Notes: generated by a model not told the origin, from the letters alone. Shown: positions 17,193 to 26,436, counted from the stretch's first letter. The stretch is DNA of 64,000 nucleotides from Makana sp044442725 (GCA_044442725.1 JBISJR010000001.1:62001-126000); one strand, 5' to 3'. Numbers and translations: made by a program.

Positions 17193-18632
17193 ATGATTAA
17201 TATAATAAATTTTAAAATATTAAGAAATAAAGTAATAAATAATATAAAAAATTATAAATATATATTGTTAGCTTTTAGTGGAGGTTTAGATTCAACAGTT
17301 TTATTAGATATTATTTATTATATGAATTTAAATAATAAATTTAAAAAAAAATATAAAAAACCTATTATTAGAGCGATTTACATACAACATATAATAAAAA
17401 ATTATAATAATATTTTTTTAAATCATTGTTACAGAGAATGTAAAAAACGTAATATTGAATTTATTACTGAAAAAGTTATTATTAAAAATATTTCAGATGG
17501 CATAGAAGCTTCATTTAGAAAAGCTAGATATAATTCTATATATAAACATATGTTAAAAAATGAAGTATTGATTACAGCTCATAATCTTAATGACCAAATT
17601 GAAACTTTATTTTTATCTATTAAACGTGGTAGCGGTCCAAATGGAATGTCAGGAATACAAATGTATTCTAAATTTAATAATAGTTTATTAATAAGACCAA
17701 TGATAAATATAAATAAAGATAAATTAAAAAAATATGCTTTATATTATAATATAAAATGGTTAGAAGATATTAGTAATAATGAAATTAAATTTGATCGTAA
17801 TTTTTTACGTAAAAAAATTTTACCTTTAATTATAAAAAGATGGCAATCATTTTATTCAACAGCAAATCGTAGTTCTAAACTTTGTTATATTCAAGAAAAA
17901 TTAATTTATAATCTTCTTGAAAAAGAATTTAATAAAATATTTCAATCTGATGGGTCAATTGTTTATACTTATTTATTAAATTTAAATATAATACAAGTAT
18001 TTTATTTATTAAGAATATGGTTTTCAAAATTTAAAATAAAAATGCCTTCTATTAAAAAATTATATTTTATTTGGAAAGAAATAATTAATAGTAAAAATAA
18101 TTCAGTTGCAAAAATAAAAATTGATAAAAATAAAGAAATAAAAAAATTTAAAGATCGTATATATATTACAAATATTAATATATATATATATAATAATCTT
18201 ATATTATTTTGGAATATTAAATACAATATTTTTATATTACCTTTTAATTTAGGAATTATAGAAAAAAAAAATATCAATAATAAATATAAAAAAAATCAAA
18301 TAAAAAATATAAATAATAAATTAAATTTAAATAAATTTAATTTTTTTACTAAAAATATTTATATATCAATTATAAGACCTCCATTAGTAAATGAATTTAT
18401 ATCAATAAGATTTACATCAATTAATAAATTAATTTACTTAATAAAAAATAGACATGGTATTTATTTAAAAAAAATTTGGCAAAAATTTAATATACCTATA
18501 TGGTGCAGAAAACAAATACCATTATTATTTTATAATGATATTCTTATTACAGCACCTGGTATATTTATTACTAATGAAGGGTCACATTTAAAATGTAAAA
18601 CAAAATATAAAATTAAATGGAATAAGTTTTAA
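17193..18632 (+). CDS. tilS: tRNA(Ile)-lysidine synthetase
   Basis: ATP-dependent enzyme that converts C34 of tRNA-Ile(CAU) to lysidine, so that the tRNA reads AUA and is charged with Ile rather than Met. The N-terminal PP-loop motif LLAFSGGLDSTVLLDI is clear, as are TAHNLNDQIETLFLSIKRGSG and RPMI. The Lys/Asn-rich middle and the C-terminal substrate-binding domain (IRFTSINKLIYLIKNRHG, KKIWQKFNIPIWCRKQIPLLFYND) follow. The length (479) is near that of the E. coli protein (432), with a lysine-rich expansion around residues 350-400. The substrate tRNA gene lies immediately downstream on the opposite strand. Confidence 0.95.
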   Translation: MINIINFKILRNKVINNIKNYKYILLAFSGGLDSTVLLDIIYYMNLNNKFKKKYKKPIIRAIYIQHIIKNYNNIFLNHCYRECKKRNIEFITEKVIIKNISDGIEASFRKARYNSIYKHMLKNEVLITAHNLNDQIETLFLSIKRGSGPNGMSGIQMYSKFNNSLLIRPMININKDKLKKYALYYNIKWLEDISNNEIKFDRNFLRKKILPLIIKRWQSFYSTANRSSKLCYIQEKLIYNLLEKEFNKIFQSDGSIVYTYLLNLNIIQVFYLLRIWFSKFKIKMPSIKKLYFIWKEIINSKNNSVAKIKIDKNKEIKKFKDRIYITNINIYIYNNLILFWNIKYNIFILPFNLGIIEKKNINNKYKKNQIKNINNKLNLNKFNFFTKNIYISIIRPPLVNEFISIRFTSINKLIYLIKNRHGIYLKKIWQKFNIPIWCRKQIPLLFYNDILITAPGIFITNEGSHLKCKTKYKIKWNKF

Positions 18633-18685
18633 TATTTTTAATAAATTTTATATTTTTTTTAAAAAATAAATATAAAATTTATTAA

Positions 18686-18759
18686 TGGCCCCTACCGGGT
18701 TCGAACCAGTGACCTAGCGATTATGAGTCGCCCGCTCTAACCAACTGAGCTAAGGGGCC
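18686..18759 (-). tRNA. tRNA-Ile2 (anticodon CAT, lysidine type)
   Basis: Cloverleaf with acceptor GGCCCCT/AGGGGCC, anticodon loop CTCATAA giving CAT and A73. The GGCCCCTTAGCTCAG start and the GCGACTCATAATCGC anticodon arm match E. coli ileX/ileY and differ from elongator tRNA-Met (GGCTACG...), so I assign it to Ile rather than Met. It is the substrate of TilS, encoded 53 bp away and convergent. Confidence 0.9.
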
Positions 18760-18892
18760 TTTTAATAAAAACTATATTAAAATAATTATATATTATAAAT
18801 ATCTAATATTATATATGTTTAAAATATAAAATAATAAATTAATTATTTAAAACTAAAATAAATTAAATTAATTTGAATATAAGGATTTTTAA

Positions 18893-19210
18893 TTGAATAA
18901 AGTAATTAAAAAAATTAAAAAACAAATAGAAAGTAGTAATATAATAATTTATATTAAAGGAACACCAAAATCACCAATGTGTTTATTTTCTAAAAAATCA
19001 TTAAATTATTTAATTTATTCAAAAATAAATTTTAATTATGTAAATATTTTAGAAAATCCTGATATTCATTTAGAATTACCATTTTTTTCTAAATGGCCTA
19101 CTTTTCCTCAAATTTGGATTAATTGTAAATTTATAGGAGGATTTGATATAATTCAAGATTTATATATAAAAGGTAATTTAATAAAAATTTTAAAAAATAT
19201 TTATTTTTAA
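18893..19210 (+). CDS. grxD: Monothiol glutaredoxin (Grx4 type)
   Basis: Small cytosolic glutaredoxin that in E. coli binds and transfers [2Fe-2S] clusters. The product has 105 residues (E. coli 115). Its TTG start is preceded by AAGGA at a good distance. Conserved parts are YIKGTPKSP, NILENPDIHLELP, WPTFPQIWI and GGFDIIQDLYIKG, which are the glutathione-binding TVP and GG..D elements. The active-site signature CGFS is changed to CLFS at residues 30-33, so the cysteine is kept but the invariant glycine is Leu. That is unusual for the family. It may feed clusters from the SUF system encoded further on. Confidence 0.93.
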   Translation: MNKVIKKIKKQIESSNIIIYIKGTPKSPMCLFSKKSLNYLIYSKINFNYVNILENPDIHLELPFFSKWPTFPQIWINCKFIGGFDIIQDLYIKGNLIKILKNIYF

Positions 19211-19248
19211 ATTAGTAATTTTAAGAATTAATTTTATTTAATTTTTTA

Positions 19249-20628
19249 TTAAATAATATACCAATTTGTTTTTTCTTTTTCATCTTCTAAAATTATACCA
19301 ATATTATTAAGTTTATTTCTAATTTTATCAGAAATATCCCATTTTTTATTTTTACGTGCTAAATTTCTCTTTTTAATTAATTTTAATATATAATATTTAT
19401 TATATTTTTTATTATTTTTATTTTTTAAAAAATTATAAGGATCTTGTTCTAATAAACCCAAAATATTTCCTAATAATTTTAATGTTGAAGCTATTTTATT
19501 TACATTTTTTGAATTTTGTTTTTTTAATTTATTTATTTTATGTGATATTTTGAATAATACTGAGTATGCAGCAGGGATGTTGAAATCATCATCCATAGCT
19601 TTATTAAATTCTAATATAAATTTTTCTCCTCCTGCTGTATTTAAATTTGTATTAGTATCTTTTAATGAAAAATATAAATTTCTTAATGATTTGCTAGATT
19701 TTTTAATATTTTCTTCTTTATAATAAAATTCACTTCTATAATGTTTTGAAAGAAAAAAATATCTTAATATTTCATAATTATTTTTTTTAATAATATCTCT
19801 TATATAATAAAAATTACCTTTTGACTTGGACATTTTTTTTTTATTAATAAGTAACATACCAGTATGTATCCATTTTCCAATATCATTTTTATCAAATAAA
19901 CAATTAGATTGTGCAATTTCATTTTCATGATGCGGAAATATTAAATCAGATCCGCCTCCATGGATATCAAAATTATTTCCTAAAAATAATTTTATAGCTG
20001 AACATTCAATGTGCCAACCAGGTCTTCCATAACCCCATGGGGAAATCCAACCTGGTTCTTTTTTGCTACATATTTTCCATAAAACAAAATCTAAATGATT
20101 TTTTTTATAAATATTGTTTTTTATTTTATATCCTAAATTTAATTTTAATAAATTCTGTTTAGATAGTTTACCATAATTTTTATATGTATCTATACTAAAA
20201 ACAACATCACCATTTTTTGATATATAAGCATTTTTTTTTTTTAAAAGTTTAAATATAAATTTAATAATTAAATTTATATAATCTGTAACTTTTGGTTCAT
20301 AATTTGGTCTAATTATTTTAAGTTTATCAAAATCTATTTGCATTTTATTAATCATTTTATTTGAAATAACATTAAAAGATTTTTTATATTTAATAGATTT
20401 TAAAATTATTTTATCTTCTATATCAGTTATATTTCTAATATAATTTACTTTATATCCTTTATATATTAAATATCTAACAATAATATCAAAAATTAAAAAT
20501 GTTCTTCCATGTCCTATATGACATAAATCATATACTGTAACTCCACATACATATATATTAACTTTTTTAGTATTTATTGGTTTAAATACTTCCTTTTTTT
20601 TTGTTTTTGTATTAAATATTTTTAACAT
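19249..20628 (-). CDS. cysS: Cysteinyl-tRNA synthetase
   Basis: Class I synthetase charging tRNA-Cys, whose gene is at 4081. The 459-residue product matches the E. coli length (461). Visible are YVCGVTVYDLCHIGHGRT (first zinc Cys and the HIGH motif), GRPGWHIECSA (second zinc Cys), HGGGSDLIFPHHENEIAQ (zinc His and Glu) and KMSKSKGNF, then the C-terminal helical bundle including the MDDDFN segment. It runs convergent to grxD. In E. coli cysS is also near folD and argU, and both are close by here (21119-22170). Confidence 0.97.
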   Translation of the reverse strand: MLKIFNTKTKKKEVFKPINTKKVNIYVCGVTVYDLCHIGHGRTFLIFDIIVRYLIYKGYKVNYIRNITDIEDKIILKSIKYKKSFNVISNKMINKMQIDFDKLKIIRPNYEPKVTDYINLIIKFIFKLLKKKNAYISKNGDVVFSIDTYKNYGKLSKQNLLKLNLGYKIKNNIYKKNHLDFVLWKICSKKEPGWISPWGYGRPGWHIECSAIKLFLGNNFDIHGGGSDLIFPHHENEIAQSNCLFDKNDIGKWIHTGMLLINKKKMSKSKGNFYYIRDIIKKNNYEILRYFFLSKHYRSEFYYKEENIKKSSKSLRNLYFSLKDTNTNLNTAGGEKFILEFNKAMDDDFNIPAAYSVLFKISHKINKLKKQNSKNVNKIASTLKLLGNILGLLEQDPYNFLKNKNNKKYNKYYILKLIKKRNLARKNKKWDISDKIRNKLNNIGIILEDEKEKTNWYII

Positions 20629-20735
20629 AAAATTTTCTATTTTAGATATTAATAATATTTATTAAATAATAAATAATTAAAATTTTAAAATTTTAAAAAA
20701 AATAATATTTATATTTAATATTTTATATATTTTAT

Positions 20736-20807
20736 AGCGGAAAACGAGATTTGAACTCGCGACCCCAACCTTGGCAAGGTTGTACTCTACCTCTGAGCTA
20801 TTTCCGC
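20736..20807 (-). tRNA. tRNA-Gly (anticodon GCC)
   Basis: Acceptor GCGGAAA/TTTCCGC, anticodon loop TTGCCAA giving GCC and the T73 usual for this isoacceptor. Near-identical to the E. coli glyVWXY family. Solitary, between cysS and tRNA-Phe. Confidence 0.95.
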
Positions 20808-20932
20808 ATTTAATTTGAATTTAAATAATTTTAAAATAAAAATTTATATATAAAATATATTAATAATATATAAATTAAATTTAAATTTAATAAATTATTT
20901 AATTATTTTTTAAAAATTTAATATATTAAATT

Positions 20933-21005
20933 TGCCCAGACTTGGAATTGAACCAAGGACACAAGGATCTTCAATCCTTTGCTCTACCAACTGAGCTATC
21001 TGGGC
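20933..21005 (-). tRNA. tRNA-Phe (anticodon GAA)
   Basis: Acceptor GCCCAGA/TCTGGGC, anticodon loop TTGAAGA giving GAA and A73. Very similar to E. coli pheU/pheV. Position 37 is G where E. coli has A in the loop TTGAAAA. Its charging enzyme subunit PheT lies at the window start. Confidence 0.95.
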
Positions 21006-21118
21006 ATATTGTGATAATTAAACAATATTTAATAAATACAGTCAATATATTTTATAAAATAAAAAATTTATTAAATAATTATTATATAATAAATTATTAA
21101 AATTTTATTTTAATAAAA

Positions 21119-21192
21119 TGCGCTCTACTGGATTTGAACCAGCAACCTACAGCTTAGAAGGCTGTTGCTCTATCCATTTGAGCTAAGAGCGC
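21119..21192 (-). tRNA. tRNA-Arg (anticodon TCT)
   Basis: Acceptor GCGCTCT/AGAGCGC, anticodon loop CTTCTAA giving TCT and A73. Corresponds to E. coli argU, which reads AGA, the main Arg codon here. It lies next to folD, as argU does in E. coli. Confidence 0.95.
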
Positions 21193-21312
21193 TTTTTAAT
21201 ATTAAATAATTAATAAAATATATTTTTTTTAAATTTTATATTAAATTTCAATTAAAGTAAATATTTTATTTAAATTTTATTAAAATATTAAAATTATATG
21301 GAAATTTATTAA

Positions 21313-22170
21313 ATGTTAGCTTCTATAATTGATGGTAAAAAATTATCTAAAAATATAAAAAACAAACTATTTAAAATAGTTAAAAATTTAATTAAAAATG
21401 GAAATAGAGTTCCTGTATTGGCAGTAATTTTAATAGGAAATAATTATTCATCAAAATTATATATTATTTTAATAAAAAAATATTGTAATAAAATAGGATT
21501 TAAATTATTAATATATAATTTTCCAAATGATATTTTTGAAATAAATGTATTAGAATTAATAGATCAATTAAATTATTCTATTCTTATAGATGCAATTTTA
21601 ATTCAAATGCCTTTACCTATAAAATTAAATAATAATAATATATGTGAAAATATTATACCTAATAAAGATGTAGATTGTATTAATCCATTTAATATAGGTA
21701 AATTATTTTTTAAACGTTCATTTTTTGTACCTTGTACTCCAAAAGGTATTTTATCATTATTGAATTTTTATAATATTAAAATTTTTGGTTTAAATGCTTT
21801 AGTATTAGGTGAATCAAATATTGTAGGAAAACCAATTAGTTTAAAATTATTATTATTGGGCTGTAATGTAACAATTACAAATATTTATAATATTAACTTA
21901 AAATATTTAATTAAAAAATCTGATTTACTTATAGTAGCTTTAGGAAAAGCAAAATTTGTACATGGTTCATGGATTAAAAAAGGATCAATAGTTATTGATG
22001 TTGGTATTAATAAATTAATTAATGGAATATTGGTAGGAGATGTAGACTATATAAGTTCTTTAAAAAAAGCATCATATATAACACCAGTCCCTGGGGGTGT
22101 TGGTCCTATGACAGTAGTATCCTTAATGCAAAATGTATTAAAGTCATATAATTATAATAATTTATTTTAA
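21313..22170 (+). CDS. folD: Methylenetetrahydrofolate dehydrogenase/cyclohydrolase FolD, altered catalytic site
   Basis: Bifunctional folate enzyme that oxidises 5,10-methylene-THF to methenyl-THF (NADP) and hydrolyses it to 10-formyl-THF. The length of 285 matches E. coli (288), and most motifs are conserved: IIDGK, LIGNN, ILIQMPLP, PNKDVDC, PCTPKGI, GESNIVGKP in the Rossmann site, IDVGIN and TPVPGGVGPMTV. The catalytic lysine that follows the conserved Tyr (Y50...K54 in E. coli; K56 in the human enzyme) is Ile here (Y50...I54); the next two residues are Lys and could partly replace it. The Gln of IQMPLP and the Asp of KDVD remain. The sole route to formyl-THF may therefore be weakened (inference). 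Confidence 0.95.
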   Translation: MLASIIDGKKLSKNIKNKLFKIVKNLIKNGNRVPVLAVILIGNNYSSKLYIILIKKYCNKIGFKLLIYNFPNDIFEINVLELIDQLNYSILIDAILIQMPLPIKLNNNNICENIIPNKDVDCINPFNIGKLFFKRSFFVPCTPKGILSLLNFYNIKIFGLNALVLGESNIVGKPISLKLLLLGCNVTITNIYNINLKYLIKKSDLLIVALGKAKFVHGSWIKKGSIVIDVGINKLINGILVGDVDYISSLKKASYITPVPGGVGPMTVVSLMQNVLKSYNYNNLF

Positions 22171-22213
22171 AAATAAAAATACTATAAAATAATATTTTTA
22201 TTAATTTTTAATA

Positions 22214-22287
22214 CGGTGCGGACGGGATTCGAACCCGTGACCTCCGGCGTGACAGGCCGATATTCTAACCAACTGAACTACCGCACC
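22214..22287 (-). tRNA. tRNA-Asp (anticodon GTC)
   Basis: Acceptor GGTGCGG/CCGCACC, anticodon loop CTGTCAC giving GTC and G73. Typical tRNA-Asp, 38 bp from tRNA-Ala on the same strand. Both are associated with rRNA operons in E. coli, but no rRNA gene is present here. Confidence 0.95.
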
Positions 22288-22324
22288 TTAATTAATTTTA
22301 TTTTAAAATTAATTAAATTATTTT

Positions 22325-22397
22325 TGGAGCTAAGCGGAATCGAACCGCTGACATCCTGCGTGCAAAGCAGGTGCTCTTCCTTCTGAGCTATAGCCCC
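22325..22397 (-). tRNA. tRNA-Ala (anticodon TGC)
   Basis: Acceptor GGGGCTA/TAGCTCC with one G-T pair, anticodon loop TTTGCAC giving TGC and A73. In E. coli this isoacceptor lies in the 16S-23S spacer; here it is a free-standing gene upstream of tRNA-Asp. Confidence 0.95.
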
Positions 22398-22619
22398 TAA
22401 ATTATAAAATTAATATAATATATTTTATTATATTATAATATTTTAATAAAAATGTAAACTTAATTTTTAAAAAAAAATATTTTTTAAAAAAAAATTAATA
22501 AAAAAAAATATATGTTAATATAAAATATTATATAATTTTAATTAAAATAATTATAATTTAATAAATTAAATTATATTAAATATTAATTTTTAATAATAAT
22601 TAAATTATTAATATAAAAT

Positions 22620-23084
22620 ATGTCAATATTAAAAATATTACATTATCCTAATATAAATTTACGTAAAATTGCTAAAATTGTTAATTTATTTGATAATAAT
22701 ATTATAAGTATTATAAATAATATGTTTGAAACTATGTACTACTTTAATGGTATAGGATTAGCTGCAACTCAAGTAAATATAAATAAACGTATAATTGTTA
22801 TTGATATTTTAAAAAAAAAAAATAGTAAATTAATTTTAATTAATCCAGAAATTATTCAAGTAAAAGGTATTACAAAATCAAATGAAAGATGTTTATCAAT
22901 ACCTAATATAAGTGGGTTGATTCAAAGATATAAAAAAATAAAATTAAAAGCAAAAAATTATAAAGGTAAATATTTTAAATTATATGCTTGTAATTTATTA
23001 TCAATATGTATACAACATGAAATAGATCATTTAATTGGTAAATTGTTTATTGATTATTTTAATAAAAAATATATAAAAAAATAA
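22620..23084 (+). CDS. def: Peptide deformylase
   Basis: Fe/Zn enzyme that removes the N-formyl group from nascent proteins. The 154-residue product is slightly short of E. coli Def (169), missing the basic C-terminal helix. Motif 1 GIGLAATQ (44-51), motif 2 with the metal Cys (NERCLSIP, C91) and motif 3 QHEIDHL (H133, E134, H137) are present. The glycine just before the metal Cys in the family motif EGCLS is Arg here. The fmt gene that follows def in E. coli is absent; a 400-bp gene-free region occupies its place. Upstream dprA-like genes are also missing. Confidence 0.95.
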   Translation: MSILKILHYPNINLRKIAKIVNLFDNNIISIINNMFETMYYFNGIGLAATQVNINKRIIVIDILKKKNSKLILINPEIIQVKGITKSNERCLSIPNISGLIQRYKKIKLKAKNYKGKYFKLYACNLLSICIQHEIDHLIGKLFIDYFNKKYIKK

Positions 23085-23484
23085 AATAATAATTTTATTT
23101 ATTATGTTTATATATATTATTTTATTTTTTTTATATATTAAATTTTTAATATAATTAAATTAAAAATTTTTATTAAAAAAAAATAAAATAAATATTAATT
23201 TAATTTAAATAATTTTATTAATAATAAATCAAAAAAAAATAAAATATTAATAAAATTTAATATAAAAAATTAATAATTTTATATTTTAAAAAATATAAAT
23301 TTTTTTTTACTAAAAATTATATTTTAATTTTAAATGTAATTTAATTATAAATTATAATTAAAAATTATAATTAAATAATTAATTAATTAATATAAAATAT
23401 TTTATATAATAAATTTTATTATTATATTTAAAATATTAAAATATAAAAAATTATTTATAATAAATTTAAATTTATCAATATTTA
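23085..23484. other. Gene-free region between def and cyoD
   Basis: 400 bp of A+T runs with small internal repeats (ATAATTA and TTAAT units). I found no frame with recognisable similarity and no RNA gene. It lies where fmt would follow def, and equally where cyoE would follow cyoD on the other strand, so it may be the eroded remains of either gene (inference). It also serves as the terminator region for the convergent def and cyo transcripts. Confidence 0.6.
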
Positions 23485-23808
23485 TTAACTCATAAAATTT
23501 TTACAAATAAAATTAAATATTAAACAAGAACCAATAATTAAAATAATTGAAATTAATATTGTAAATAAAAATGATATAATATATAAAATATTTTGTTCAT
23601 ATTTATTTATATTTAAAAAAAATATTATATGTGTAGAAATATTCATTAAAAATAAAATTAAAATATAAATAATAATTTTAATACTATATAAACTATTATT
23701 TACAATATTAAATGATAAGGTTGTAAAAAATAAAGAAAGTAAAAAACCTATTAAATATTTTTTTTTATAAAAATTTTTTTTTTTAAATAAATTGAATTTT
23801 TTATTCAA
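23485..23808 (-). CDS. cyoD: Cytochrome bo3 ubiquinol oxidase subunit IV
   Basis: Small accessory subunit of the bo3 quinol oxidase, needed for assembly of the complex. The 107-residue product (E. coli 109) has a basic N-terminus and three hydrophobic helices at about residues 18-38, 43-64 and 74-99. The middle one contains the family-typical STHIIFFLNI (E. coli VHLVYFLHMN). Identification rests on size, topology and position at the end of cyoABC; sequence conservation is modest. It starts directly after the cyoC stop. Confidence 0.88.
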   Translation of the reverse strand: MNKKFNLFKKKNFYKKKYLIGFLLSLFFTTLSFNIVNNSLYSIKIIIYILILFLMNISTHIIFFLNINKYEQNILYIISFLFTILISIILIIGSCLIFNFICKNFMS

Positions 23809-24420
23809 TTATATAACTCCAATTAAATAAACAAAGGTAAAAATTACAATCCAAATTATGTCCAATAAATGCCAAAATAAACTTAAACATTTAAATCTAA
23901 TTAAATTTGATATACTAAATTTATTTATATATATATGTATAATCATAATTATTATCCATAATAAACCAATTATAACATGTAATCCATGCATTCCTATTAA
24001 AGTAAAATAAGAAGATAAAAAAGCACTTTTATTATGACAATAACCTTTATTTATTAAATTTAAAAATTCATAAATTTCAATTAAAATAAATATAAAACCA
24101 AAAAAAAAAGTAATAATTAACCATTTAATTGTTTTTAATTTATTAAATTTTTTAATATAAAATTTAGAAATTCCAAAAGTTAAACTACTTATTAATAATA
24201 CAATACTTTCAATAAAAGTAAAAAATAAATTAAAAATATTTTTTACTATAATTAAATTATATAAATTATTTTTTAAAACAAAATAAGTAGCTAATAAAGT
24301 AGAAAATAAAATAATATCACTCATTAAATAAATCCAAAAACCAAAAATTTTTATATTATTATCATAATTAAGAATACTTTTTTTGTAATTATTTTTATAA
24401 TTTTTTTTTTTATTTAACAT
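23809..24420 (-). CDS. cyoC: Cytochrome bo3 ubiquinol oxidase subunit III
   Basis: Five-helix membrane subunit of the bo3 oxidase. The 203-residue product is nearly E. coli length (204). It contains KIFGFWIYLMSDIILFSTLLATYFVL at helix 1 and the signature LIGMHGLHVIIGLLWIIIM followed by RFKCLSLFWHLLDIIWIVIFTFVYLIG, which match COX3-family helices. The gene overlaps the end of cyoB by 11 bp and abuts cyoD, so translation is probably coupled along the operon. Confidence 0.96.
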   Translation of the reverse strand: MLNKKKNYKNNYKKSILNYDNNIKIFGFWIYLMSDIILFSTLLATYFVLKNNLYNLIIVKNIFNLFFTFIESIVLLISSLTFGISKFYIKKFNKLKTIKWLIITFFFGFIFILIEIYEFLNLINKGYCHNKSAFLSSYFTLIGMHGLHVIIGLLWIIIMIIHIYINKFSISNLIRFKCLSLFWHLLDIIWIVIFTFVYLIGVI

Positions 24421-26407
24421 TGTTATTCTCTAATTTAATTTTTTTAAAATTGTTATTTTCTATTTTTTTAATTGTATCTACTGAAATATTTTGATATATA
24501 TCTTTATTAAATGTATGAATTACAAAATAAATTATTATTGATATAATACATATTATTGTAATCCACCAAATATGCCATACTAATGAAAAACATAAAATAA
24601 TGCTAATTATTGATATTATAAAACCTATACTATTATTTTTTGGCATATGAATTTTTTCATAAATAAAATTATTTTTTTTATCTGTTTTTTTTTTATTTTT
24701 AATATACCAAAAAATATCTATTTTATTGTTTACTTTAGGTATAATAGCAAAATTATAAAAAGGAGGAGGTGAAGATGTAGACCATTCTAGAGTTCTACCA
24801 TCCCATGGGTCTCCTGTAATATCTATATTTTTTTTTCTATTAATAATACTTAATATTATTTGTATAATTTGAGATATAATACCTATAGAAATAATAATAC
24901 TACCTATTGCAGATGTTTTTAATAAAGAATGAAAATTAGGATCTATATCATTACTTAATCTTCTAGTCATTCCCATTAATCCTAATATATAAAGAGGAAT
25001 AAATGAAATATAAAATCCTAAAATCCAAAAATAAAAAGAAATTTTACCCCATTTTTCATTTAAAGTAAAACCAAAAACTTTAGGAAACCAATAATTAATT
25101 CCTGCAAAACATCCGAATACAACACCTCCTATAATTACATTATGAAAATGAGCTACTAAAAACATACTATTATGTAATACAAAATCAGCCCCTGGTATTG
25201 AAAGTAATACTCCAGCCATACCTCCTATAGAAAATGTAATTATAAAACCTATAGTCCACAACATAGATGTATGAAAATGTACTTTTCCTTTATAAATTGT
25301 AAACAACCAATTAAAAATTTTAACTCCAGTAGGTATAGCAATTATCATAGTCATAATACCAAAAAATGAATTTACATCAGCTCCAGATCCCATAGTAAAA
25401 AAATGATGAATCCATACACAAAAAGATAATAAAGTTATTGAAACTGTTGCCCATATTAATGAATTATAACCAAAAAGACGTTTTTTAGAGAAAGTTGATA
25501 CTATTTCTGAAAAAATACCAAATACAGGTAATATTAAAATATAAACTTCTGGATGCCCCCATGCCCAAAAAAGATTTATATACATCATAATATTACCACC
25601 TAATTCATTAGTAAAAAAATGTGTATCTATATACCTATCTAGTGATAATAATAAAAGAGTTACTGTTAAAATTGGAAACGAAGCAATAATTAATGTATTA
25701 GTACATAAAGATGTCCATATGAATACTGGCATCTTCATAATATTCATTCCAGGAGCTCTCATTTTAATAATAGTAGTAAAAAAATTTATACCAGTAAGAA
25801 TAGTTCCAATTCCAGCTATTTGCATACTCCATATTAAATAATCTACACCAACACCAGGACTGTATTCTATTCCTGATAAAGGTGGATAAGCAGACCATCC
25901 AGTCTGTGCAAATTCACCAATACCAAGAGATAAATTTATAAGAACAAAACCTGAAAAAAACAACCAAAAACTTATAGAATTTAAAATAGGAAATGCAACA
26001 TCTCTTGATCCTATTTGTAATGGAACTATAATATTCATTAATCCAATAATTAAAGGTGTAGCCATAAAAATAATCATAATAACACCATGAGCAGTTATTA
26101 TTTGATTATAATGTTTAGGTGTTAAAAAACCATTCCCTCCAGATGAAACAATGGATTGTTGAAAACGCATCATTAAAGCATCAATAAATCCTCTTAATAA
26201 CATTATTAATGATATAATAATGTACATTATTCCTATTTTTTTATGATCTAATGAAGTTATCCATTCAAACCATATATATTTCCATTTTGAAAAATAACTA
26301 ATAGTATAAAAAATTCCAAATATTAAAAATAATGTTATAATTATTGTAAACATTATAATTGGTTCATTATATGGAATTGAACTAAAATTTAATTTTCCTA
26401 AAATCAT
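24410..26407 (-). CDS. cyoB: Cytochrome bo3 ubiquinol oxidase subunit I
   Basis: Catalytic heme-copper subunit that reduces O2 to water and pumps protons. The 665-residue product equals the E. coli size (663). Metal ligands are all visible: the heme b His in ITAHGVIMI, the CuB His and cross-linked Tyr in WGHPEVYILILP, the CuB pair in WIHHFFTMG, and the heme o3 and heme b ligands in LVAHFHNVIIGG. The GRTLEWSTSSPPP segment near the C-terminus is also kept. It is the best conserved protein of the window. The terminal oxidase is thus predicted to work, provided heme O is made (cyoE is not adjacent). Confidence 0.98.
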   Translation of the reverse strand: MILGKLNFSSIPYNEPIIMFTIIITLFLIFGIFYTISYFSKWKYIWFEWITSLDHKKIGIMYIIISLIMLLRGFIDALMMRFQQSIVSSGGNGFLTPKHYNQIITAHGVIMIIFMATPLIIGLMNIIVPLQIGSRDVAFPILNSISFWLFFSGFVLINLSLGIGEFAQTGWSAYPPLSGIEYSPGVGVDYLIWSMQIAGIGTILTGINFFTTIIKMRAPGMNIMKMPVFIWTSLCTNTLIIASFPILTVTLLLLSLDRYIDTHFFTNELGGNIMMYINLFWAWGHPEVYILILPVFGIFSEIVSTFSKKRLFGYNSLIWATVSITLLSFCVWIHHFFTMGSGADVNSFFGIMTMIIAIPTGVKIFNWLFTIYKGKVHFHTSMLWTIGFIITFSIGGMAGVLLSIPGADFVLHNSMFLVAHFHNVIIGGVVFGCFAGINYWFPKVFGFTLNEKWGKISFYFWILGFYISFIPLYILGLMGMTRRLSNDIDPNFHSLLKTSAIGSIIISIGIISQIIQIILSIINRKKNIDITGDPWDGRTLEWSTSSPPPFYNFAIIPKVNNKIDIFWYIKNKKKTDKKNNFIYEKIHMPKNNSIGFIISIISIILCFSLVWHIWWITIICIISIIIYFVIHTFNKDIYQNISVDTIKKIENNNFKKIKLENNNVK

Positions 26408-26436
26408 TATTTTTCCTTAATTAAATAAAAATTAAT

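Noticed and set aside
18686..18759. Elongator tRNA-Met
   Set aside because: The CAT anticodon fits, but the acceptor stem GGCCCCT and the anticodon arm match tRNA-Ile2 rather than tRNA-Met.
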